A DNA stretch of 64,000 bases from assembly GCF_900129295.1 (NCBI RefSeq), contig NZ_FQUU01000001.1:310001-374000 (forward strand), given 5' to 3'. Positions within the stretch are counted from its first letter, which is position 1. Each line of letters opens with the position of its first letter. This stretch comes from Flavisolibacter ginsengisoli DSM 18119 (GTDB lineage: Bacteria; Bacteroidota; Bacteroidia; Chitinophagales; Chitinophagaceae). Both the position numbers and the translations under genes were made by a program. The notes below the pieces were generated by a model that did not search any database, had not been told where the DNA came from, and was given only the letters and a program-made list of their open reading frames with translations. This document shows, piece after piece, positions 53,661-61,549 of this stretch.

Positions 53661-53935
53661 AATAATAATTTTGCTGAACTGATGCCCTCATCTTTATCAT
53701 TGGGAACTTCAACTACATTAAGTGTTTTACCTGCAAACTCCCGGCCATGCAAACTAATTATAGCTTGCTTTGCTTCAATATTCACAGGCATTTGTATCAA
53801 TGCTTTTCCCCTGGAACGATTGTTCAACTTGTCCCGGACGATACTAATGGAACCAATCTCTCCATATGGTGTAAACAATCTTTGCAAGTCCGTTTCAATT
53901 AGATTAAGATTCAGATTACTTACCTGGATATTCAT
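53657..53935 (-). CDS. RRM-fold protein with degenerate RNP motifs
   Basis: The ATG at 53935 (MNIQVSNLNLNLIETDLQRLF) gives 92 residues. The overall RRM pattern is intact (NLIETDLQRLFTPYGEIGSISIVRDKLNNRSRG and VVEVPND). RNP2 is IQVSNL and RNP1 is RGKALIQM instead of RGFGFVEM, so the aromatic residues that stack on RNA bases are gone. It may bind protein rather than RNA. It overlaps the next gene by ATGA. Confidence 0.82.
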   Translation of the reverse strand: MNIQVSNLNLNLIETDLQRLFTPYGEIGSISIVRDKLNNRSRGKALIQMPVNIEAKQAIISLHGREFAGKTLNVVEVPNDKDEGISSAKLLL

Positions 53936-54377
53936 AATTTGGATTAAGAAATGTTGAGTGTAGCAGGGTAGTAATTTATGACCGAAAGAAAAACTGATCA
54001 AGTACTAGAGTGCAATGGCTCATGAACGGAATACCTTAAAGATAACTTAATTAATCCATACTAAGCATAGCTGGGCTGACTGCGTTATAAGACAGGAAAT
54101 CAAACAACAATGTTCATGACTTATTCATGCCAATTGAACTCAGATATGCCATGTGAAACAATCGTATTAATTAAAATATATCAATGAAATTACAATGCAT
54201 AATAAAGACGCCATACAATGGATCACTTCAATTAGCACCAGGTATCTGTATTTAATAACGTACCTTTACGCATTAATTGTTTGAGCGCTGGGCTTCAGTA
54301 TTGGATCTCCATCATTTTCTGTTCTCTACTTCTTGGCACATTCTCAAATTTTATTTCACTCTTAATAAGAACTTTTT
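53936..54377. other. Divergent intergenic spacer between two RRM genes
   Basis: This 442-base gap separates two divergent RRM genes and should hold their promoters and possibly cold-responsive leaders. The element TACCTTTA (near 54266) resembles the TAnnTTTG -7 box, but no matching -33 box is visible. I see no gene in it. Confidence 0.5.
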
Positions 54378-54686
54378 ATGAATATATATATAACCCAATT
54401 AGATACCCAGTGGAAGGATTTGGACCTGAAAAATCTTTTTGCTCCCTATGGCGAAGTTGCTTCAGCAGAAATTTCAATTGACTCTTTCACTGAAAAGTCA
54501 CGTGGCTTTGGTTACGTGGAAATGCCCAATGATGAGGAAGCTCAAAAAGCAATCAAAGCGCTTAATGAAACAGAAGTAAACGGTCAAAAGATCACAGTGC
54601 AGCAAGCAGAACCAAAAGATGTCAGGAAAGGATCCTACAAAGTAGGCAACGGTGCAGTGAATATGTATCGCTTCAGAAAGAATTAA
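54378..54686 (+). CDS. RRM RNA-binding protein
   Basis: The 102-residue protein is a single RRM. RNP2 is IYITQL and RNP1 is RGFGYVEM (42-49), with the aromatics intact. The conserved PYGEVASAEI and IKALNETEVNGQKITV elements complete the fold. A short basic tail lacks the glycine-rich region of the RRM protein at 55495. Such small RRM proteins are induced by cold in cyanobacteria and may act as RNA chaperones. Confidence 0.93.
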   Translation: MNIYITQLDTQWKDLDLKNLFAPYGEVASAEISIDSFTEKSRGFGYVEMPNDEEAQKAIKALNETEVNGQKITVQQAEPKDVRKGSYKVGNGAVNMYRFRKN

Positions 54687-54838
54687 TAATCAGAAATTAA
54701 ACTGACCTGACCTTGTATTAAAGGAAAAGATTCAGTGCAATATAGTTCATGGCCATTTTGTTCATATTACCAGGACATAATGGCCATTTTCATGTGCAGC
54801 CGAAAATCAATCCCTATTTTATACTAGGGGTATAGCCT

Positions 54839-54872
54839 GAAAAAATAAAGCCCTCAACAAATTGAGAGCTTT
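54839..54872 (-). terminator. Rho-independent terminator of the cold-shock-domain gene
   Basis: On the minus strand, AAAGCTCTCAA, the loop, then TTGAGGGCTTTATTTTTT forms an about 11-bp stem with one mismatch and a T-run. It lies 43 bases after the stop. On the plus strand it may also end the RRM gene. Confidence 0.75.
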
Positions 54873-54914
54873 GAAAAAAGACGATCTGTAAAAAGTATTC
54901 CTATAATTATTTGA

Positions 54915-55364
54915 TTATACTGCTTTCTTCACATTAACAGCATTCAGGCCCTTAGGTCCATTCTCTACTTCAAATGTGACCTTATCCTGTTCATAGATCG
55001 CTTCAGTCAATTGGTTTACGTGGATAAACACCCGCTCCCCTGTTTTTGAATCGTTAATGAATCCAAATCCTTTTGATTCGTTGAAAAAAGTAACCACACC
55101 TGTCCTGATGGGATCTTCTTCTTCTGCCTGGTACTTGGGTACACCTATCTGCATGTCTTCTATGTTGAAGACCTTCTTTTTCTTTGGATCCGGTGGTGTA
55201 TTGGATATGTTGCCGTCTTCATCAATATAAGCCATCATATCATCCAAAGATTTTTTGCCTGCATTGGCTTTTCTCTCATCCATCTTTTCTTTCTTCTCCT
55301 GCCGCAGCTTTAAACGTTTTTTTTCCTTTTCTTTTTTACCAAATGTTTCCTTTGATTTAGCCAT
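54915..55364 (-). CDS. Cold-shock-domain protein with charged N-terminal extension
   Basis: The 149-residue protein begins with an about 60-residue Lys/Glu-rich extension (KKEKEKKRLKLRQEKKEK), a PDPKKKKVF segment and then a cold-shock domain (86-149). The domain contains RTGVVTFFNESKGFGFI (RNP1 KGFGFI at 98-103) and VFIHV (RNP2, 112-116). It binds single-stranded RNA or DNA, melting secondary structure at low temperature. The extension is disordered and basic and could add RNA affinity. Confidence 0.93.
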   Translation of the reverse strand: MAKSKETFGKKEKEKKRLKLRQEKKEKMDERKANAGKKSLDDMMAYIDEDGNISNTPPDPKKKKVFNIEDMQIGVPKYQAEEEDPIRTGVVTFFNESKGFGFINDSKTGERVFIHVNQLTEAIYEQDKVTFEVENGPKGLNAVNVKKAV

Positions 55365-55459
55365 ATAAGTTTTTTAAGTTAAAGATTGAGAGCTGCTCTT
55401 TTTCAGTTCCCATTATTTAATTAGTGAATGAATTGTGTGTTTTTTAATATACTAAATAA

Positions 55460-55483
55460 AAAGCCCCCATCCGGAGGCTTTTA
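55460..55483 (-). terminator. Rho-independent terminator of the RRM gene
   Basis: On the minus strand, AAAAGCCTCC, GGAT, GGGGGCTTTT plus TTATTTAG: an about 9-bp stem with one mismatch and T-run, 11 bases after the stop. Confidence 0.8.
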
Positions 55484-55494
55484 TATAAAAAATC

Positions 55495-55812
55495 TTACCA
55501 CTTTTTTTTATAACCGCCCCCATTATCATTTCTGAAAGGGCTACCACCACCGCCACGCGCTGGTCTGTCTTCCCTTGGCTTGGCTTCCATAACCTTTATG
55601 GTTCTGCCTTCTACTTCACCATTATCCAACTCAGCAATAGCTGTTTTGGCAGCAGCGTCATCAGACATCTCCACAAATCCAAATCCTCTTGATTTGCCTG
55701 TGAACTTATCATTGATGACTTTGGCAGAAGTCACTTCCCCATACGGTGTGAAAAATCCTTTTAGGTCTTCATCCTGTATGTTGAAGCCTAAGTTTGAAAC
55801 ATAAATGTTCAT
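55495..55812 (-). CDS. RRM RNA-binding protein with Gly-rich tail
   Basis: The 105-residue protein has a canonical RRM: RNP2 IYVSNL, RNP1 RGFGFVEM (42-49) and PYGEVTSAKVINDKFTGKSRGF. A tail of Arg, Gly and Asn follows (RPARGGGGSPFRNDNGGGY), as in cold-induced RNA-binding proteins. It probably acts as an RNA chaperone. It has its own terminator, so it is separate from the cold-shock-domain gene downstream. Confidence 0.95.
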   Translation of the reverse strand: MNIYVSNLGFNIQDEDLKGFFTPYGEVTSAKVINDKFTGKSRGFGFVEMSDDAAAKTAIAELDNGEVEGRTIKVMEAKPREDRPARGGGGSPFRNDNGGGYKKKW

Positions 55813-56151
55813 ACTTGATGTTTAATTATTAATAATGATCTGAGGAAGGCAACAAGTAAGGGACTAACTAAGATGCAGAGCAGAATAATTAACGATTACT
55901 AATGCGAGGCTCAAATTAACATGGTAAAGATAGCTTTTAATTCCCAGTATTATTACTAAGTGATTCATAAAGTCAACTTTAGTTGGGCCTATCGTTAATG
56001 TATGTTTGATAATCCTGGTTAACTCCTCACCTTTTTATCCATGAATTTGCAGTCAGGACTCCATTTGCGGGGCCTTTACCCATCCATTATTTCTAATGAG
56101 TTTATATATGTTTTATCATTATAATCGCACCTTTGCCATCAAAATCAGAAT
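55813..56151. other. Divergent intergenic spacer
   Basis: This 339-base gap between the RRM gene (minus) and the SDR gene (plus) probably holds a long RRM leader. No gene, terminator or clear repeat is seen. Confidence 0.5.
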
Positions 56152-56916
56152 ATGTCAGCAGCACAAAAAATAGCACTTGTAACTGGTGGAAGCCGGGGAT
56201 TAGGAAAAGAAATGGCCTTAAGCCTTGCCAGGAAAGGTATAGATGTGATCATTACCTATCGGGCAAATGAGGAGGAGGCTAGTAATGTTGTCGCAAGCAT
56301 GCAACAATTAGGTAGAAAAGCAGCAGTGCTTCACCTTGATATGAGCCGTTTTCAGGATCTTGATCAATTTGTAAATGCTATAAAAGGCACTCTTCAAACA
56401 GTTTGGCAATCAAACAGTTTTGATTTCCTGGTCAATAATGCTGGCATGGGTGCAACAGTTCCCTTTGAACAGGTAACTGAAGACCTATTTGACGAGTTTA
56501 TGAACGTTCATTTTAAAGGTGTTTATTTCTTAACCCAAAAATGTATACCCTTACTGAATCATGGGGGAAGGATCATAAATATATCTTCCGGAACTACCAG
56601 GTTCAGCAACCCGGGGTACTCTGTTTATGCCTCTATGAAAGGAGCCATAGAGGTTTTTACCCGCTACCTTGCTAAAGAATTAGGAACGAAAGGTATAGCC
56701 GCAAACGTTGTAGCTCCAGGTCCTATCGAAACAGATTTTAATAATGCAGCCATCCGCAATAATCCTAATATGAAAGGAATTCTAAGCTCCTTAACTCCAT
56801 TGGGTCGCGTAGGCACTTCCGAAGACATTGGTGGTGTGGTGGCTTTTTTATGTAGTGAAGAAGGACGTTGGATTAACGGGCAAAGAATTGAGGTCAGTGG
56901 AGGCATCAACTCATGA
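56152..56916 (+). CDS. Short-chain dehydrogenase/reductase (FabG-like)
   Basis: The 254-residue classical SDR has TGGSRGLG (11-18), NNAG, Ser in INISSG, and Tyr-x-x-x-Lys in YSVYASMKG. VSGGIN near the C-terminus is the FabG-like ending (G-Q-x-I-x-V-x-G-G). It probably reduces a ketone with NADPH. Its stop overlaps the start of the next gene (ATGA), which makes a coupled pair with the DUF5990 protein. Confidence 0.92.
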   Translation: MSAAQKIALVTGGSRGLGKEMALSLARKGIDVIITYRANEEEASNVVASMQQLGRKAAVLHLDMSRFQDLDQFVNAIKGTLQTVWQSNSFDFLVNNAGMGATVPFEQVTEDLFDEFMNVHFKGVYFLTQKCIPLLNHGGRIINISSGTTRFSNPGYSVYASMKGAIEVFTRYLAKELGTKGIAANVVAPGPIETDFNNAAIRNNPNMKGILSSLTPLGRVGTSEDIGGVVAFLCSEEGRWINGQRIEVSGGINS

Positions 56917-57356
56917 TAAACCCGCTTGTAGATCTTACATTACAGATCGCATTTGAAGCTTCACCACAAGGGGTGCTTTTCGGAATTCAGAAAGGCAGCG
57001 GAAGTCATTATGAAACTATTCAGCCACAAATCGGAAATGGCAAGACGCTTTATTTTGAATGTACCATCAGGATGAAAAAGGATCAAAATGGTCAAATAGA
57101 CTTTTCAGGCCCTATAGTGCAGGGATCTCCGGGTATCCGCTTTATCTATATAGATATTGGCACTGCCGCCGGACAGCATGGTAGTGAATGGAGCAGGCGA
57201 TTGAAGATACCATTGTCAGGCTATTTGCATCCAGGCGATGATCTTACCAGCCTGCCTGGTGGCATTACCTTCCAGGCAACCATCAATGCCATTGGTAAAG
57301 ATGGGAGTCCTGCCTGCGGTACAGTAAAGAATTTTAAAGGCTGGATCATTGTCTAG
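56913..57356 (+). CDS. DUF5990 family protein
   Basis: The 147-residue protein contains VLFGIQKGSGSHYETIQPQ, FSGPIVQGSPGIRFIYIDIGTAAGQHGSEWSRRLKIPLSG and a final DGSPACGTVKNFKGWIIV, which match the DUF5990 pattern known from many bacteria. It has no catalytic motif and no signal peptide. The ATGA overlap with the SDR suggests a shared role. It may assist or modify the substrate of the SDR, which is speculative. Confidence 0.85.
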   Translation: MINPLVDLTLQIAFEASPQGVLFGIQKGSGSHYETIQPQIGNGKTLYFECTIRMKKDQNGQIDFSGPIVQGSPGIRFIYIDIGTAAGQHGSEWSRRLKIPLSGYLHPGDDLTSLPGGITFQATINAIGKDGSPACGTVKNFKGWIIV

Positions 57357-57479
57357 ACAGGGATAATGCCTGATTTAAATCTCATACCTTTTATTGTCCG
57401 TTTCATACAGCAACTATAGCAGGTAGTTACATAAGATAAGCCGGAAATTTTCTATATTTCTACCTTAGTAAAAACTGCC

Positions 57480-58523
57480 ATGAGACAAAAATTAATTCTG
57501 CTCTTCATTTTATTACAGATTGCCATTATTTCCAGTGCTCAATCAAATGACAGTGTCCGGGTATTTGTAGACAGTGCATTAAATATCATGCAACGCAGGT
57601 CAATATTTGCCAGTTCACTGAATTGGATGGTAATCCGTGATAGTGCCCATAAAATGTCAGCTAAGGCCACTAACTATGCTGAGGCAATTCCAGCCATTCA
57701 GTTTGCTTTCAATCTCCTCCAGGATAAACATGGGTGGCTTGATTTAAATGGTGTACAATATTTCAACCCATTTGTAAAAAGGGATGAAAGCAGGATCAAT
57801 GAACAAACTTTGAAAGCTATAGTCAGAGCTCCCATAAAAAGTGCGCTTTTAGAAAAGGGCTATGCCTACCTGGCAATACCTTTCACTAATGGACAAACGA
57901 AAGATAAGATGAACAGGTTTGCCCAGCAGGTGCAGGATTCATTATGTAAGGTTGTTACTTCTACCACCAAAGGACTGGTCATTGATCTTAGGTTAAATGG
58001 CGGTGGCAATGTATTTCCTATGATCATCGGGATCATAAATGTGCTGGGAGATGGTAATTATACAGAATCTGTCAATAGCCTTGGAGAAAAAGAAGGAGAA
58101 CTGGTAATTAAGGGACAGCAGATCACTCTCTTGGATACTATCGTGGTTAAACTACAGAAAAGCTGTGGCGACCTTACCGGGTTACCAGTGGCCGTATTGA
58201 CCGGGCCCGCAACCGGCAGTTCAGGCGAACAGTTAGCCATTATCCTTTCTATGAGAAAGAATACCATTTTGATAGGAGAAAATACAGCAGGATATACAAC
58301 AGGAAACAATGGATTTCTTTTACCCGGAACTGATAATGGCATCGTTATCGGTGAATCTTACACAAGGGATAAGGCAGGCAAAATATATCTAGGCGAAGTG
58401 AGCCCTTCTATCTATGTTATAGGAGGAGATAATTTTATTGACTTCACCAAAGACATTAAGATACAATCTGCGCTAAAATGGTTGAAACAACAGGGAAGTA
58501 AACCCCTAAAGCGAAAGCAGTAA
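57480..58523 (+). CDS. Exported S41 family peptidase (short form)
   Basis: The 347-residue protein has a signal peptide ending ISSAQ and an S41 core. The N-domain has FAFNLLQDKHGWLDL, where other S41 proteins bind the substrate N-end. TKGLVIDLRLNGGGNVFPM, ATGSSGEQLAIIL (Ser247/248 and Glu250) and GENTAGYTTGNNGFLL follow. Hence the catalytic serine is visible and the enzyme is likely active. There is no PDZ domain. It is a shorter relative of the protease at 14161. It stands alone. Confidence 0.88.
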   Translation: MRQKLILLFILLQIAIISSAQSNDSVRVFVDSALNIMQRRSIFASSLNWMVIRDSAHKMSAKATNYAEAIPAIQFAFNLLQDKHGWLDLNGVQYFNPFVKRDESRINEQTLKAIVRAPIKSALLEKGYAYLAIPFTNGQTKDKMNRFAQQVQDSLCKVVTSTTKGLVIDLRLNGGGNVFPMIIGIINVLGDGNYTESVNSLGEKEGELVIKGQQITLLDTIVVKLQKSCGDLTGLPVAVLTGPATGSSGEQLAIILSMRKNTILIGENTAGYTTGNNGFLLPGTDNGIVIGESYTRDKAGKIYLGEVSPSIYVIGGDNFIDFTKDIKIQSALKWLKQQGSKPLKRKQ

Positions 58524-58725
58524 AGCTAGACATTTTATTAGCCTATTTGCAACAAATCACACAAATCCAAGACTTGCATACCCTAATTTTTTGGGTAAAA
58601 GGCGGATGCTCATTGCCTAACCTCATCCATAAATCAATAGTCGAAATAATACAATAAGTTGGAGCAAATATGCTCTAACTTTATAAGGACCATTATCAGT
58701 ATCTCTCATCCTTAAACCTGAATTT

Positions 58726-59802
58726 ATGAATACTGAACTTACTGCCGAAAAAACAACCCAGTTAAAAGGCCAGTTAACTCCTTCAAAGATCATGCAGGTT
58801 GGCATGGGCTTCTGGGCTTCCAAAGCACTGTTAAGTGCAGTACATTTTGAACTATTTACACTTTTAGGTCCTGGTCCATTATCGGCACATGACATACAGG
58901 AAAAATTATCATCCAAAGCTTCAATCCGTCACATTTACGACTGGCTGGACACCCTCGTTTCACTTGGATTTCTTGAAAGAAAAGGTTTGCTGGATCAAGC
59001 TGTTTATTCCAATGCTGAAGACACCGACTTTTTTCTTGACATGAAGAAGCCCGGGTATATGGGTGGCATACTTGAAATGGCCAATAACAGGTTGTATAAA
59101 CACTGGATGAACCTCGATGAAGCCCTGCTTACCGGCCAGCAACAAAATGAGAGCAAGGATGACCCTCATGGGAATATGGATTTTTTTTCCAAATTATACC
59201 AGGATCCCGGAAAACTCCAGGAGTTTATGAACGCCATGAGTGGCATACAAACCGGTAACTTCATAGCACTCTCCAATAAGTTTAATTTTGATAACTATTC
59301 CAGCCTGCTTGATGTGGGCGGTGCTGACGGATGGTTAAGCATACAGGTTTGCCTGCATCATACCGATATTCAATGCACTACATTTGACCTTCCTCCCATA
59401 GAGCCGCTGGCAAAAAAGAAGATAGAATCATATGGACTGAAAGACCGCATACAATTCATGCCTGGCGACTTCTTTAAAGATGAACTTCCAAAAGCTGATA
59501 TTATAGTCATGGGAAATATACTTCATGGCATGAATGAAGAGGGCAAACTGCAATTGCTTGATAAAGTATTCAAGACCTTACCTGATGGTGGTGTATTTAT
59601 GACGGTCGAAAACATCATTGACAACGAAAGAAGACAAAATACTTTCGGGTTGTTAATGAGCCTCAATATGTTAATAGAAAACGGCGATGCCTTTGATTAT
59701 ACTTTGGATGATTTTAAAAACTGGACTTCCAGGGCTGGTTTCAAACGTGTTGAATTGTTACCACTTAGCGGCCCTACCAGCGCAGCAATAGCATATAAAT
59801 AA
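58726..59802 (+). CDS. SAM-dependent O-methyltransferase (COMT/ASMT-type)
   Basis: The 358-residue enzyme has the plant-like dimerisation domain (about 20-115; winged-helix with IRHIYDWLDTLVSLGFLERKG) and a Rossmann methyltransferase domain. SAM-binding motif I is LLDVGGADG (194-202), motif II is TTFDLPP, GDFF follows, and catalytic His267 lies in GNILHGMNEE. Such enzymes methylate hydroxyl groups of small aromatic or polyketide substrates. No biosynthetic cluster surrounds it. Confidence 0.92.
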   Translation: MNTELTAEKTTQLKGQLTPSKIMQVGMGFWASKALLSAVHFELFTLLGPGPLSAHDIQEKLSSKASIRHIYDWLDTLVSLGFLERKGLLDQAVYSNAEDTDFFLDMKKPGYMGGILEMANNRLYKHWMNLDEALLTGQQQNESKDDPHGNMDFFSKLYQDPGKLQEFMNAMSGIQTGNFIALSNKFNFDNYSSLLDVGGADGWLSIQVCLHHTDIQCTTFDLPPIEPLAKKKIESYGLKDRIQFMPGDFFKDELPKADIIVMGNILHGMNEEGKLQLLDKVFKTLPDGGVFMTVENIIDNERRQNTFGLLMSLNMLIENGDAFDYTLDDFKNWTSRAGFKRVELLPLSGPTSAAIAYK

Positions 59803-60014
59803 ATGTCGGTAGACCAAAGACAATTATAAAATAGTTACAGGCTTATAGCAAAAAAAGGACAATATAAAGGGCTCTATAAGAAAATGGAATGACCTATTTA
59901 TTTAGTCATCTATAAGATAAGAGGCTTTACATAATTGTTCTTTCACCTTCCCTACTGAAGTACATTTCGATGATCCTCCCTAGGATTCAATTTTATCAAT
60001 CTAAATCAAAATGT

Positions 60015-61484
60015 ATGAAAGTTATCAGCAAGTTTCTCCTCATTATCCTGGGCATGGCATGTTACCAAACAGAACTTCATAGCCAGCAAAATAAAATATC
60101 AGGTATAATGTTTTCCAGTTCTTCCAATGAAGCGCTTACATCGCTGCAGGAAGGAATAAAATTCTATGATCTTAATGAGAACAAAAAGGCACATGGTTAC
60201 TTTGAAAAAGCGATACAACAGGATCCTAAATTGACAATGGGCTACCTATTGCTAGCTGACCAGGCTAACTCCCCTGGCGAATTTGTAAAGTATTTGGACA
60301 AGGCAAAAGAGAACCTTACCAATGCCAGCGATTGGGAAAAGATGTACTATACCTATGATGAAACATTTTTAAGTGATGATCTAAATAAGCGCCTGGACGC
60401 TGCGCAGAAAATAGTAGCTAAATTTCCTGACGTTCCACGCGCCTATCTCATGCTTGGGAATGCCTACGCTGAAACAAATGACTTTGCCCATGCCCGGCTC
60501 AATTATCAAAAGTCAATTGCAACTGATCCCAAATGGACTGGTGGCTATTATGCACTAAGCAATTCTTTTTTATTCCAGGACCCAAAGAATTTTAAACAAG
60601 CTGAGGCCAATGCTGCAAAGCTTACAGAACTGGCACCCGAAAGTTCTGGTTCGTTTATTTTATTAGGAGATACATACAGGGCCCAAAATAATATGCAGAA
60701 AGCCTACGAATCCTATTCTAAAGCAGTAATGCTTGATCCTGAATCTCCCACAGCACTTTATAAGAGAGGTCATGCAGAAACTTTTTTAGGTGAATACGAA
60801 AAAGCAAGGGCAGATTACCAACAAGCCGGCTCCCTGGATGTTTCTCCTGGTTTTGCTATACAGGTCATTTCCTTTACTTATTTATACCAGGATCAACCTG
60901 GTAAAGCCATGCAGGTTTTATTGGATGAAGCCCAGAGAACGGGTGATGTGAAAGATGCCAACAGGGATGTTGTAGATAAATTCCAGTTATTAACCACGGC
61001 GGCACAAATAGCTTTTCATACCGGGGATGCCAACAAACTGGAAACAATTATCAATATGCTTGAACCTGTTTCTGAATCAATGGGAAAAAGTATTGGAACC
61101 AACGAAGGAATAATAAACCAAAAGAGCAATATGCTTTATTGGCAAGGAATGGTGAAAACATTGAACAGGGATCTTATGAATGCAATGGCAAAAGCAACGG
61201 AAATGAAACACATGCTGGAACCTATTCAAAATCCGCGCAAACTGGAAGCTTATGAAGAATTATTAGGTCATATTAACTATTACCAGAAGAACTATAAGGA
61301 AGCTACCCAACATTTTGCAAAGACCAATCCCCTCGATATCTATCAACGTTATTGGTTAGCCAGGTCTTATGAAGCATCTGGAAAAAAAGACAAGGCAGAA
61401 GCTATATATAAAGAGATAGCTGATTACAATTTTAATAACATTGGTTTCGCACTGGTGCGCAATGATGTAAAGAAAAGATTGTAA
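60015..61484 (+). CDS. Exported TPR protein
   Basis: The ATG at 60015 (MKVISKFLLIILGMACYQ) starts a signal peptide; a start at 59970 would put charged residues before it. The 489-residue protein has several TPR repeats: DLNENKKAHGYFEKAIQQDP, NDFAHARLNYQKSIATDPKW, NNMQKAYESYSKAVMLDPES and others near the C-terminus. It is probably a periplasmic or lipid-anchored scaffold. There is no enzymatic domain. A very strong terminator follows. Confidence 0.88.
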   Translation: MKVISKFLLIILGMACYQTELHSQQNKISGIMFSSSSNEALTSLQEGIKFYDLNENKKAHGYFEKAIQQDPKLTMGYLLLADQANSPGEFVKYLDKAKENLTNASDWEKMYYTYDETFLSDDLNKRLDAAQKIVAKFPDVPRAYLMLGNAYAETNDFAHARLNYQKSIATDPKWTGGYYALSNSFLFQDPKNFKQAEANAAKLTELAPESSGSFILLGDTYRAQNNMQKAYESYSKAVMLDPESPTALYKRGHAETFLGEYEKARADYQQAGSLDVSPGFAIQVISFTYLYQDQPGKAMQVLLDEAQRTGDVKDANRDVVDKFQLLTTAAQIAFHTGDANKLETIINMLEPVSESMGKSIGTNEGIINQKSNMLYWQGMVKTLNRDLMNAMAKATEMKHMLEPIQNPRKLEAYEELLGHINYYQKNYKEATQHFAKTNPLDIYQRYWLARSYEASGKKDKAEAIYKEIADYNFNNIGFALVRNDVKKRL

Positions 61485-61499
61485 TAAGTGTAATATATA

Positions 61500-61526
61500 A
61501 AGGGCCCACCAGGCAGGTGGGCCCTT
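61500..61526. terminator. Bidirectional terminator
   Basis: AAGGGCCCACC, AGGCA, GGTGGGCCCTT: a perfect 11-bp G/C-rich stem between convergent TPR (plus) and CoA-disulfide reductase (minus) genes. Confidence 0.85.
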
Positions 61527-61549
61527 GATTATTTGATAAATACCGCAAA

